41,788 nucleotides of DNA from Pseudoalteromonas sp. P1-9 (lineage in GTDB: Bacteria; Pseudomonadota; Gammaproteobacteria; Enterobacterales; Alteromonadaceae): the NCBI RefSeq assembly GCF_001399975.1, contig NZ_LKBD01000039.1, positions 1-41,788 on the forward strand, given 5' to 3'. A model generated the notes under the pieces. That model ran no database searches. It saw only the letters and a list, made by a program, of their open reading frames with translations, and was not told where the DNA came from. The position numbers were made by a program, and so were the translations under genes. Positions 18,435-26,718 of the stretch are shown here, in pieces. The stretch's first letter is position 1, and every line of letters starts with the position of its first letter.

Positions 18435-18503
18435 TTTGCTAGTTGACCTTGATAGAGGTACGCATGTTAACATTGTTAATGCATAAACGGTAAAGAAAAG
18501 TTA

Positions 18504-18533
18504 TTGTAAAAATATCTTTGCGTGCAATAATAT
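18504..18533 (+). promoter_or_regulatory. Candidate promoter of the 15-gene envelope operon
   Basis: TTGTAA (18504-18509), an 18-base spacer and TAATAT (18528-18533) lie about 90 bases before the first start codon. The boxes are moderate; the region between the divergent gene sets is AT-rich and other arrangements are possible. Confidence 0.33.
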
Positions 18534-18621
18534 TATATTGCTAAATTTTCATTCTAAGATAATACTAAATAATGGTTTGTTTGGTGGCGCTTTAGGGTTT
18601 TGTTTTAATAGGGATAGGGAA

Positions 18622-21183
18622 GTGAGTAAGCTGCTAAAATTATTTGTACTGTTATTGCTAACAGGATGCGGCAGTGACGTTGTTGAGCAGCAACCACAAG
18701 TACAAGATCCAATCGCCGAAGAAGTTCCCCTCGCATTTGTTATTCGTGATAGCAGTGAAGCTGTTAGTTTTTCGTTGGCTGACCCAACACTTTTTAACCC
18801 CGGAGCTGCGCTTTATTTAAAAAAACTTGCGGGTGTTGATGCGCCGTTAGTCAATATTTCTAGCACATTGTTCGAACAGCCCATTGATATTAAACACGTG
18901 TCGGCATCAGCCGATGGCAATAAATTAGTGTTTAGTTTACGTGCGCCAGCGCTTGAAGATGCCTCAGATGATATGCAGCCGAAGTGGAATATTTGGCTTT
19001 ATGACGTTGTAAGCGACAAGGCGACAAAACTAATTAGCGATGAATTGATCGCAGAAGAAGGCGATGACTTATTCCCTGTTTTCCTGCCGGATGGTCGCAT
19101 TTTATTTAGCTCTAATCGACAGCAAGGCAACAAAGCCCGCCTGCTTGATGAAGGCAAACCTCAATATCAGGCACTAAGCGATAACTTTCGCGAAAAAGCA
19201 TTCACACTGCATGTTATGGAACAAGACGGTAGTGATATTAAGCAAATATCGTATAGCCAAGGTCACGACCTTTATCCTCACGTATTACAAAGTGGTAAAA
19301 TTGCGTTTGTAAGGTATGAACATCGAGGCCGCAATCGTGGCTTACATATTTATCAAATAGATTCAGATGGTAAGCAGTTAGAGCTCGTATTTGGTGCCCA
19401 TTCTGATTACCCAAATGACTTGGCGATAGCAAGTTTACAGCAAGCACCTAATGAACAACTAGTGATTGGTTTACGTGGTGGTGACAGTGAGTTACCAAGT
19501 ACCGACTTTTACTATCTCGACACTGAACAATATATGGATAATGGGCGTTTTCATGATGGTAATGAAACTCAGCAGTCCGCGTTTAGTTCATCATTGTTCG
19601 CATTAAGTCCACCAGAAGGCGAACTGGCACTTACCGGTAAGTACCACTGGTTTACTCCTATTTTTGATGAATCCCAACGCAGTCTTGTTGTGTGGAGTCA
19701 GTGTCAGGTTGTCGACCCAAATAATAGTGATAATGTAATTCCCTGCACTGAGGCCTTGTTAAACGATGAAAACACGCAAGCTGCCCCTGATTTATTTGGC
19801 TTGTGGATTTACGATGAAGCCACTAAAACACAAAAACCCGTTGTGTTAGCTGAACAAAATAAATTAATTGAAGAAGTGGTGGTGCTTGAATCGAAAAACG
19901 CACCACTGGAGACTGAATACCCGTCGGATTTAAGTTTGCAAAACGAACAGATGGGCAGCATTCATATTCGCAGTGTGTACGACTTTTCAGGTGAAGATAC
20001 AGCAAACCCAAATATTACAACCATTTCGGATCCGAGCGTCAATACTGAACGCGTTTATGCGGTACGTGTAATAAAGCCAGTGTCTATTCCAGATAGAAAT
20101 GAGTATAACTTTTCTACCGCGCTGTTCGGTCGAAGTAGTGGTCAGTCAATGCGCGATATTTTGGGTTATGCGCCTGTTGCCCCGGATGGCTCGGTGTACG
20201 TCAAACTGCCAGCCGATGTGCCGTTTTCCCTTGAATTATTAAATCGTGATGGGCATCGTATTAGTGGTCGTCATGAGAGTTGGCTGCAACTTAAAGCCGG
20301 CGAAATGCGCACTTGTAATGGGTGCCACCAAAGTACCAATGAATTGCCACATGGTAAGGTTGCAGAGCAAAACAGTGTTAATTTAGGCGCAGCTTCTACC
20401 AGCTGGGTAGGGAGTTTTGGTGATATAGACGCACAAATTGGTGAAACTATGTCGCAAAGTTTTGCCCGTGTTGTTGGCTTACCCACGCTGAGCCCCGAGC
20501 CAATTTTCCCAGATGTTTGGCGTGAAGGTATTGCCGCAGAGGCTGATTTAACAGGTAGCTTGCTAAGCCTTGAAACGGCATCACCACTTACTGATGCGTG
20601 TGCACAAAATTGGACAAACCTGTGCCGCTTATCGATTCATTTTCCCGAGCATATTGCCCCACTGTTTGCATTATCACGACCTCAACTCGATGCAAATGGC
20701 GATGAAGTGGCAAATTTCCGCTGTTTAAATTGCCATATTACAAGCGATGAAAATGGCGATACGCAAATACCCGCAGCACAGTTAGATTTAAGCTTGTCAC
20801 CCTCAAACGAGAATAACCAGCACGCGATAGCCTACCGTGAACTGTTTTTTAGCGACAACGAACAAGAATTGGTTGACGGTATTTTGATTGATAAATTGGT
20901 CGATAGACTCGATGAAAACGGCAATCCAGTTTATTTAGTCGATGAAGACGGTAATTTAATTTTAGATGAAGACGGTAACCCGATTATTGAGCAGGTTACA
21001 GTCACTATTCGCCCTGCATTGAGTGTGGCTGGTGCCGCTGCAAATACGCGCTTTAATACCTTGTTCGCCGCAGCAGGCAGCCATGCAAACTATTTATCAG
21101 AGGCGGAAAAGTCGCTGCTTTGGCAGTGGCTCGACATCGGTGCGCAATACGCCAACAGCCCTTTTTACAGTGAGGAAGAGTAA
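18622..21183 (+). CDS. Beta-propeller (PD40-like) di-haem c-type cytochrome lipoprotein
   Basis: An 853-residue lipoprotein (L-L-T-G-C just after the start). The first half has TolB/PD40-like propeller repeats (S-A-D-G-N-K-L-V-F-S, F-L-P-D-G-R-I-L-F-S-S-N-R, H-V-M-E-Q-D-G). Then comes a segment G-Y-A-P-V-A-P-D-G-S-V-Y-V-K-L-P-A-D-V-P-F leading to C-N-G-C-H (565-569). This pattern is shared by PD40 proteins with the hydrazine-synthase-alpha-type middle domain. A second haem motif, C-L-N-C-H, lies at 701-705. The start is GTG at 18622 with AGGGA upstream, which places the lipobox properly; an upstream TTG at 18538 does not. First gene of the plus-strand operon. No hydrazine synthase partners are present, so this is a family resemblance, not a function. 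Confidence 0.78.
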   Translation: MSKLLKLFVLLLLTGCGSDVVEQQPQVQDPIAEEVPLAFVIRDSSEAVSFSLADPTLFNPGAALYLKKLAGVDAPLVNISSTLFEQPIDIKHVSASADGNKLVFSLRAPALEDASDDMQPKWNIWLYDVVSDKATKLISDELIAEEGDDLFPVFLPDGRILFSSNRQQGNKARLLDEGKPQYQALSDNFREKAFTLHVMEQDGSDIKQISYSQGHDLYPHVLQSGKIAFVRYEHRGRNRGLHIYQIDSDGKQLELVFGAHSDYPNDLAIASLQQAPNEQLVIGLRGGDSELPSTDFYYLDTEQYMDNGRFHDGNETQQSAFSSSLFALSPPEGELALTGKYHWFTPIFDESQRSLVVWSQCQVVDPNNSDNVIPCTEALLNDENTQAAPDLFGLWIYDEATKTQKPVVLAEQNKLIEEVVVLESKNAPLETEYPSDLSLQNEQMGSIHIRSVYDFSGEDTANPNITTISDPSVNTERVYAVRVIKPVSIPDRNEYNFSTALFGRSSGQSMRDILGYAPVAPDGSVYVKLPADVPFSLELLNRDGHRISGRHESWLQLKAGEMRTCNGCHQSTNELPHGKVAEQNSVNLGAASTSWVGSFGDIDAQIGETMSQSFARVVGLPTLSPEPIFPDVWREGIAAEADLTGSLLSLETASPLTDACAQNWTNLCRLSIHFPEHIAPLFALSRPQLDANGDEVANFRCLNCHITSDENGDTQIPAAQLDLSLSPSNENNQHAIAYRELFFSDNEQELVDGILIDKLVDRLDENGNPVYLVDEDGNLILDEDGNPIIEQVTVTIRPALSVAGAAANTRFNTLFAAAGSHANYLSEAEKSLLWQWLDIGAQYANSPFYSEEE
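20911..20988 (+). repeat. Tandem Asp-Glu-(Asn/Asp)-Gly-Asn repeats inside the propeller cytochrome
   Basis: Three units starting D-E-N-G-N, D-E-D-G-N and D-E-D-G-N, of 10, 8 and about 8 residues, lie between the second haem domain and the C-terminus. At DNA level the unit GATGAARACGGYAAY recurs at 20911, 20941 and 20965. The acidic Gly-Asn turns suggest calcium-stabilised turns or a replication-slippage linker. Confidence 0.7.
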
Positions 21184-21914
21184 TGACGAAGTGGCTCTTA
21201 CTATTGGCATTACTGTTTAGTTTTCAAACGGCTGCGCAATCGCTAAAGCTAGCAGTAAAAGAACCATTTTTAAATATTCACAGCGGCGCAGGGCGCGGTT
21301 ACCCGATCATTTATGTCGCAGAAAAAAACGAAACCATTACGGTTATTAAGCGCCATACATCTTGGTATTTAATTTCCTTAGAAAATGGGCAACAAGGTTG
21401 GGCTAAACAACAAGAGCTAGTTGAAACCTTAACATTAGACGGTAAGCCTTTTTTAGTGACAGACGCAACGCTTGATGCATTCGAAAATCAGACATTTAGC
21501 TTTGGTATTGCTCTTGGCCAGTTGGAAGGTGTAAACAGTCAGTCAGTTAATGCGAGTTGGCGTTTTACGCGTCATTTATCGAGTCAATTAGAGTACAGTT
21601 ATGCACTTGGTTCAGTGGCAAAAAATCAACTAGTTGATTTATCGGTTTTCCATCACCCATTTCCCCATTGGCGCTTTTCACCTTATTTAGGTATTGGTGC
21701 AGGTCAGGTTTGGACAACGCCAAAAACACCGATTATTGGTGGCGGCGATGAAACCAGACAGTCAGACTTATTAAGCGTCACTGTGGGCTTAAACACATAT
21801 ATTACCAGTCGTTTTGTCTTTAAAGCAGAATACAAACGTTTTAGCGCACTTACCGAGCGTGATGTTACAGAGGATTTAGAGTTGTGGAAATTAGGTATCA
21901 CGGTATTTTTCTAA
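21183..21914 (+). CDS. SH3b domain plus outer-membrane beta-barrel protein
   Basis: A 243-residue exported protein with a signal peptide ending in T-A-A-Q (about 19). Residues 20-82 form a bacterial SH3 domain (L-N-I-H-S-G-A-G-R-G-Y-P-I near the start, G-Q-Q-G-W-A-K at its end), a fold often used to bind cell wall. Residues 105-243 show alternating strands and end in Phe (I-T-V-F-F), as an OmpA-type eight-strand barrel would. The ATG shares its A with the previous stop (TAATG), so the genes are coupled. A protein tying peptidoglycan to the outer membrane is plausible but inferred. Confidence 0.75.
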   Translation: MTKWLLLLALLFSFQTAAQSLKLAVKEPFLNIHSGAGRGYPIIYVAEKNETITVIKRHTSWYLISLENGQQGWAKQQELVETLTLDGKPFLVTDATLDAFENQTFSFGIALGQLEGVNSQSVNASWRFTRHLSSQLEYSYALGSVAKNQLVDLSVFHHPFPHWRFSPYLGIGAGQVWTTPKTPIIGGGDETRQSDLLSVTVGLNTYITSRFVFKAEYKRFSALTERDVTEDLELWKLGITVFF

Positions 21915-22531
21915 CTGCGTTAGCAACCTTAGCATTGACTTTTTCAGCGCCAAGTAATGCAAATAATGAGCAACAAGTAAGCCCTGTTGTTGACCCGCAA
22001 ATAGCACGTACCGATATAGATGAAGCGCAGATAGATAGCGATGATTTTGAATTTGGCGCTTATGGTGGCGTTATCTCAATTGCTGACTTTTCATCGACTT
22101 CGCTGATGGGCGCAAAGTTGGCGTATCACATCAATGAAGACTTTTTTAGCTATTTTAAATACGGCACAGCAACTGCCGGAGAAACAAGCTACGAAAAGCT
22201 TAGCGGTGGCGCGAAATTATTGACAGATGAAGAGCGCGATTATCAGTTACTGGATTTAGGTATCGGTTATAATCTTAAGGGCGAAACCTTCGTGTCACAA
22301 AACCTCACGCTTAATAGTGCTTACTATTTTACGTTAGGCGCAGGCACCACCGAATTTGGTGGTGACGACCGTTTTACGGTATCTGTTGGTACGGGTTACC
22401 GCATGTTGCTGAACGATTTTGTCACGGTGCAAATCGATATGACCGATTACGTATTTGAAAGCGACATTTTAGGTGATCCTGAAACTGTTCATAACCTCGC
22501 ATTTACGCTTGGCTTAAGCGTTTATTTCTAA
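21884..22531 (+). CDS. Outer-membrane beta-barrel protein
   Basis: A 215-residue protein with a signal peptide (hydrophobic F-L-T-A-L-A-T-L-A-L-T-F, cleavage near S-N-A) and then alternating strands ending L-S-V-Y-F, a C-terminal Phe typical of outer-membrane barrels. The start is GTG at 21884 inside the previous gene (31-base overlap); an in-frame stop lies a short way upstream and no ATG precedes the signal peptide, so a non-ATG start with AGGA a few bases upstream is the only reasonable choice. It is followed by tlpA after 12 bases. Similar small barrel genes accompany the TlpA/DUF4266/DUF3570 genes in related bacteria as far as I recall. Confidence 0.72.
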   Translation: MEIRYHGIFLTALATLALTFSAPSNANNEQQVSPVVDPQIARTDIDEAQIDSDDFEFGAYGGVISIADFSSTSLMGAKLAYHINEDFFSYFKYGTATAGETSYEKLSGGAKLLTDEERDYQLLDLGIGYNLKGETFVSQNLTLNSAYYFTLGAGTTEFGGDDRFTVSVGTGYRMLLNDFVTVQIDMTDYVFESDILGDPETVHNLAFTLGLSVYF

Positions 22532-22543
22532 GGTATTAGTTTA

Positions 22544-23038
22544 ATGAAAAAAATAATAATCATCCTCACATTATTTCTAACCAGCATGTTTGTGGGCAAT
22601 GCAACATCGGCAGAGCTCAATAAAAGTGCGCCCGACTTTACATTAAAGGCTTTAAGCGGTGATAACGTGCGCTTAAAAGAGCTAAGTGGGCAGGTTGTAC
22701 TGATTAACTTTTGGGCGAGTTGGTGCGGTCCGTGCCGTAAAGAAATGCCATTACTTGACGAGTTACACGCTAAATACAGCGATTTAGGCTTTACCGTGCT
22801 TGGCGTTAATGTGGAACAGCAAAACCAAAAGGCAAAAGAGTTTATTAATGAACTAAATGTGTCTTTTCCAATTTTGCTTGATGAGCAAAATACCGTTAGC
22901 AAGCTTTACGATGTAGAAGCCATGCCAACAACGGTTGTGATTGACCGCAATAGCAACTTACGCTACGTCCATTATGGCTATCAGGCTGGCGATGAGAAAC
23001 TCTATAAGAAAATGGTTAAGGCATTGATCCGTGAATAA
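22544..23038 (+). CDS. TlpA-family periplasmic thiol-disulfide oxidoreductase
   Basis: A 164-residue thioredoxin-fold protein with a signal peptide (about 1-23). It has the P-D-F-T-L entry, F-W-A-S-W-C-G-P-C with the redox Cys61 and Cys64, and the cis-Pro loop A-M-P-T-T near 126-130. TlpA/ResA proteins reduce specific periplasmic disulfides, often in apocytochrome c or copper-site maturation. Here the direct neighbours are a Cys-Gly-Cys lipoprotein and, upstream, c-type cytochromes, so either could be the client. AAGG precedes the ATG. The next gene overlaps its end by eight bases. Confidence 0.9.
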   Translation: MKKIIIILTLFLTSMFVGNATSAELNKSAPDFTLKALSGDNVRLKELSGQVVLINFWASWCGPCRKEMPLLDELHAKYSDLGFTVLGVNVEQQNQKAKEFINELNVSFPILLDEQNTVSKLYDVEAMPTTVVIDRNSNLRYVHYGYQAGDEKLYKKMVKALIRE

Positions 23039-23258
23039 ACTAACTGCGATTTGTTTTACTTTATTGCTAACAGGCTGCGCTGCTACAGATGCCTTTGAGC
23101 CCTGGGTAAAACCGTATGAGCGTGAAAATCTTGCACAGCCGGTTATGCAGTGGCAGCTCGATGCAGTTGAGTCGGGTTACATTCACCATGTTTATCAAGC
23201 ACGGGAAGGCGCAAAGGGTGCAGAAGGTACATCAGGTGGTGGCTGTGGCTGTAACTAA
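23031..23258 (+). CDS. DUF4266 small lipoprotein with C-terminal Cys-Gly-Cys
   Basis: A 75-residue lipoprotein with lipobox L-L-T-G-C (lipid Cys16). The mature part has the DUF4266 core (W-V-K-P-Y-E-R-E-N-L-A near 25-35, then H-V-Y-Q-A-R-E-G) and ends G-T-S-G-G-G-C-G-C-N. The terminal Gly-rich Cys72 and Cys74 pair looks like a metal or modification site. The start is GTG, overlapping the tlpA stop by eight bases, and DUF3570 begins inside its end. No function is established that I know of. Its pairing with TlpA and DUF3570 recurs in other genomes, often with an apbE. Confidence 0.85.
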   Translation: MNKLTAICFTLLLTGCAATDAFEPWVKPYERENLAQPVMQWQLDAVESGYIHHVYQAREGAKGAEGTSGGGCGCN

Positions 23259-24384
23259 TCTATTTAAATACCTTGCTGCGAGCTTTATGTTCGTGAGTTT
23301 AAGTATTTTTGCGGCGGTATTACCGGAAGATCGTGTGGATGCTATGTACCATAGTTACGATGGTGGCGGCATGAGCATTGACGGCCCGTCGATTTTAATT
23401 CGTAAAAAAGTCTCCAAAGCGGTATCGGTTTCGGCTAATTATTATGTGGACTCGGTAAGTTCGGCATCGATTGATGTATTGGCAACGGCCAGTCCATATA
23501 AAGAAGAACGTGACGAGCAATCTGTTGGCGTTGATTTTCTAAATGAAAAAACGTTGTTTTCACTTGGTTTCAGTCAATCGCAAGAAAATGATTACGACGC
23601 AAAAAGCTACAAACTGGCTGTTAGTCAGAGCTTTTTTGGTGATTTATCGGTGCTTAGTTTGAGCTATGTCCAAGGCGACGATATTGTAATGCAAAACGGC
23701 AATGCGCTTTTTAGTGAAGAAGTGAAGCGCGCCAACTATGCATTGTCTTGGTCGCAAGTGGCGAGCAAAAACTGGACCTTTGATTTCAATATTGAGGCGA
23801 TTACCGAACAGGGCTATTTAAATAACCCGTACCGCTCTTACCGCTATCGTGATGACACCGCCGCACTTGGCTACAGCTACGCTACCGAAATTTACCCTGA
23901 AACTCGCACCAGCAATGCTGCAGCGCTCAGAACCCGCTATTTTTTGCCAATCAACGCTGCACTATACGGTGAAGTTCGTTATTTTAGTGATACTTGGGGC
24001 ATAGCTGCCAGTAACTATAAGCTCGGTTACAGTCAGGCGTTATATGATAATTGGTTAATTGATTTTCATGTGCGCCATTACACGCAAAGCAAAGCCGACT
24101 TTTATCAAGATATGTTTGATAGAAAAGATCAGTTTAATTTTATGGCACGTGATAAAGAAATGAGTTCTTTCAATGATTTAACCATTGGGCTCAAAGCACG
24201 TTATTTACATACTTTTGATCGTTCCAGCTTGATAAAAAGTGCCAGCGTAAACTTTGCTTGGGATCATATTCGTTTTGACTATGACGATTTTAGAAACGTG
24301 CTACAAACGGATAATCCGGGGCAAGAAGATTTTTATAGTTTCTCAGCAAATGTGCTAAGGGCTTATGTGTCGCTTTGGTACTAG
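23245..24384 (+). CDS. DUF3570 outer-membrane protein
   Basis: A protein of about 379 residues with a signal peptide (L-A-A-S-F-M-F-V-S-L-S-I-F-A-A) and a mature start L-P-E-D-R-V-D-A-M-Y-H-S-Y-D-G-G-G characteristic of DUF3570. The remainder is a run of amphipathic strands with aromatic ends and finishes in S-L-W-Y, so a barrel of 12 or more strands is likely. The chosen start is GTG at 23245, preceded by AGGTGG and overlapping the DUF4266 gene by 14 bases; earlier in-frame ATG codons would put about 40 residues before the signal peptide. Partner of DUF4266 by conserved neighbourhood. Confidence 0.85.
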   Translation: MAVTNLFKYLAASFMFVSLSIFAAVLPEDRVDAMYHSYDGGGMSIDGPSILIRKKVSKAVSVSANYYVDSVSSASIDVLATASPYKEERDEQSVGVDFLNEKTLFSLGFSQSQENDYDAKSYKLAVSQSFFGDLSVLSLSYVQGDDIVMQNGNALFSEEVKRANYALSWSQVASKNWTFDFNIEAITEQGYLNNPYRSYRYRDDTAALGYSYATEIYPETRTSNAAALRTRYFLPINAALYGEVRYFSDTWGIAASNYKLGYSQALYDNWLIDFHVRHYTQSKADFYQDMFDRKDQFNFMARDKEMSSFNDLTIGLKARYLHTFDRSSLIKSASVNFAWDHIRFDYDDFRNVLQTDNPGQEDFYSFSANVLRAYVSLWY

Positions 24385-24396
24385 GGAAAAGTAACA

Positions 24397-24915
24397 ATGA
24401 AAACCAAACTAAAAAATACCTTAATTATGTTGTGCACTTTGCTTAGCCTTAATGTGTACAGCGTTGATAATAAGCCACTTAGCGAGCAAATTGAAAACTT
24501 AAAACAGCAAGCAATTGCGCTCAATCGAGACCTATTTATTTTAGAAGAAGATTTACTTTATCCACCGGCGACGCAAATTGCATTTTATGTGGCTACGGAC
24601 GCCAGTGAACTGTTCACAATTGACTCAATTAAACTCATGGTTGATGACGAGTTAGCAACTCATTATTTATATACCGAAAAGCAAGTTAATGCGCTCGCTA
24701 AAGGTGGGGTACATCGTTTGTACCAAGGTAACGTGAAACAAGGTGAGCACCAACTTACTGCTTATGTTATTGGTAAAGGACCGCAAGGTCGCGATATTAA
24801 ACGTGCAGCCACATTAACCTTTAATAAAGATGATGAGGCAAAAGCAATTGAGCTGGTGATCAGCGCAAACAGCGCGAAAGAGCAAGCAGATTTCACTATT
24901 CGAGAAATAGAGTAA
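24397..24915 (+). CDS. Periplasmic protein of unknown function
   Basis: A 172-residue protein with a signal peptide (about 1-22). A short helical part (L-S-E-Q-I-E-N-L-K-Q-Q-A) is followed by a beta-rich domain at 55-165. Its markers are L-M-V-D-D-E near 77, the segment G-G-V-H-R-L-Y-Q-G-N and the element G-E-H-Q-L-T-A-Y followed by G-K-G-P-Q-G-R-D. This looks like an Ig-like or PEGA-like ligand fold. I do not recognise a named family. It is 12 bases after the DUF3570 gene and three before the first TPR gene, so it belongs to the envelope operon. Confidence 0.8.
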   Translation: MKTKLKNTLIMLCTLLSLNVYSVDNKPLSEQIENLKQQAIALNRDLFILEEDLLYPPATQIAFYVATDASELFTIDSIKLMVDDELATHYLYTEKQVNALAKGGVHRLYQGNVKQGEHQLTAYVIGKGPQGRDIKRAATLTFNKDDEAKAIELVISANSAKEQADFTIREIE

Positions 24916-24918
24916 GTC

Positions 24919-26718
24919 ATGAGAACCTTGGTTTTTATCACATTGCTCGCGTTGGCCGTCAAAGGGTATGCTGACCCCAATTCCACGCAACAAGCAGCTG
25001 TAAGTGATGAGAATTATGGTGTTGCTTTGTATCAGCTCTACCAACAAAACTACCAGCAAGCACTCACCGAATTTGCTATTGCAGATGCCAAAGGTGGCAT
25101 CGAACATCAAGGGGTTGATGCTCGAGTTGTAAAAGCCGGCGCTGCATTTTCATATGGTTTGCATATGACGGCAGCACGTGACTTTAATGCATTACTGAGT
25201 GAGCAAGACCAAGACTTACTGAATTACGCTAAATTGCAGTTAGCGCGGGTTTATTTTGCAAATAACGACGCAAAGCTCGCACAGCAAACGCTATCAGAAA
25301 TTACCCCTCCAACAGAAGATATGGCGTGGCATAACACGTTTTACTATTTACAAGGGCGACTTGGCTTAGCACTTAGTAACCCTGCACAGGCAAATACTGC
25401 GTTATCGCAACTGCCCGTTGAAAGCCAATTACATCACTACCTTGCCCATAACATACTGGTTGGTTCACCAAGCAATCAAGATGCGGCGCTGGCATTATTA
25501 ACATTGCCAGAATTAGACCAAGAACAGCATGCATTACTTGATAGAAGCTTTCTTGCTTTAGGTTATGCCGCTTTAGAAAATGACCAAGCAACGCATGCCG
25601 AACAGGCATTTTCACAAGTGTCACAGCAGTCGCTTTGGTTTAACGAAGCTTTATACGGATTAGCTGCGAGCCTATTAATGCAGCAGCAATACGCCAAAGC
25701 CTTGGCCGCACTGAATGTTATTATTGAATCAACAAGCGGAGATGTGTTTGCGAAACACCAGGCATTAACCGCTGAAGCACATGTGTTTGTTAGTACTGAA
25801 CGTTTTGCACTCGCTGTTGATGCAATAAATGCCGCAGAGCAGCAATTTGTCGCCTTTAATACGCGCATAGATACGGTGAATAAACAGGTCAATAATACGG
25901 CATGGCTGCGCGATACGTTACAAAGCGACACTGCGCTTAAAGGTTACATGGATATACTCCAAGTTGGATTATTAAGTGATGATTTTGATGCAAAACGCCA
26001 TGCGCTTTTTGAGTTAACAGAATTAGCGTCGCAATTTAATGTGCAACAGCGTCAGCTCACTAATTATGCTGCGCTATTGCAAGAAAAGGCAGCCCGTCAA
26101 AATCGCATTATCCAAGCTACTAATTTACCAAACTACTTATCTGATTTGCGCCAGCAACAGCAGCAGTTGCAAGTGTTACAAGCATCATTAAATAAGGCTA
26201 AAAATACTCGCAGTGGCTTATTAAATAAAACAGAACTGCAAGCGCAAAAGCGTATTTTATCAGCCCAACATAAAATTGACTCACTCAAATCGTCTCGCAA
26301 TACTGCATTGCAACAAGCGCGCTTAGAACGCTTAAAAGGTATTTTAGTATGGCAGCAAGATTATCAATTTGACGAGCGCTACCAAGCGCATAAGCAGCAA
26401 CTTGCACAAGCGCAATTTATGCTAGATAAAGCACAGTCGCAATATAATAACAGCCAAGCATTAATTGAATCGCAACGGGATTTTAATGCCCTTAATGAAC
26501 GGTTGGCAAAAACGCAGCAACAATTGGCATTAAACCAGCAAAGTGTAAATACCCTGATTAATAAGCAAGTCGCTGAAATTCAACAGCTATTGTTGGACGA
26601 TTTAAAGGCATCATCACAGTTTTTGGCAGATGATGCCTTTAAGTTAAAAGTAATGCGTAGTATCGCGCTTGAAGCACTGGCAATGCAGGCAGATAGTAGC
26701 AAAGGTGACGCATTATGA
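24919..26718 (+). CDS. Periplasmic TPR and coiled-coil protein
   Basis: A 599-residue exported protein (signal peptide ending near G-Y-A, residue 18). Residues 30-330 form helical repeats of TPR type (A-L-Y-Q-L-Y-Q-Q-N-Y-Q-Q-A-L-T-E-F; A-L-Y-G-L-A-A-S-L-L-M-Q-Q-Q-Y-A-K-A-L). Residues 385-560 are a long Gln/Leu-rich coiled coil. No membrane anchor beyond the signal is seen. The ATGA overlap couples it to the next TPR lipoprotein. Proteins of this shape occur beside ExbB/ExbD/TonB-like genes and are commonly labelled only as TonB-associated TPR proteins. A scaffold role across the periplasm is inferred. Confidence 0.83.
   Translation: MRTLVFITLLALAVKGYADPNSTQQAAVSDENYGVALYQLYQQNYQQALTEFAIADAKGGIEHQGVDARVVKAGAAFSYGLHMTAARDFNALLSEQDQDLLNYAKLQLARVYFANNDAKLAQQTLSEITPPTEDMAWHNTFYYLQGRLGLALSNPAQANTALSQLPVESQLHHYLAHNILVGSPSNQDAALALLTLPELDQEQHALLDRSFLALGYAALENDQATHAEQAFSQVSQQSLWFNEALYGLAASLLMQQQYAKALAALNVIIESTSGDVFAKHQALTAEAHVFVSTERFALAVDAINAAEQQFVAFNTRIDTVNKQVNNTAWLRDTLQSDTALKGYMDILQVGLLSDDFDAKRHALFELTELASQFNVQQRQLTNYAALLQEKAARQNRIIQATNLPNYLSDLRQQQQQLQVLQASLNKAKNTRSGLLNKTELQAQKRILSAQHKIDSLKSSRNTALQQARLERLKGILVWQQDYQFDERYQAHKQQLAQAQFMLDKAQSQYNNSQALIESQRDFNALNERLAKTQQQLALNQQSVNTLINKQVAEIQQLLLDDLKASSQFLADDAFKLKVMRSIALEALAMQADSSKGDAL

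Noticed and set aside
18622..21183. Hydrazine synthesis or anammox gene
   Set aside because: Only the domain pattern before one CxxCH motif resembles hydrazine synthase alpha. No beta or gamma subunit and no hydrazine dehydrogenase are present.
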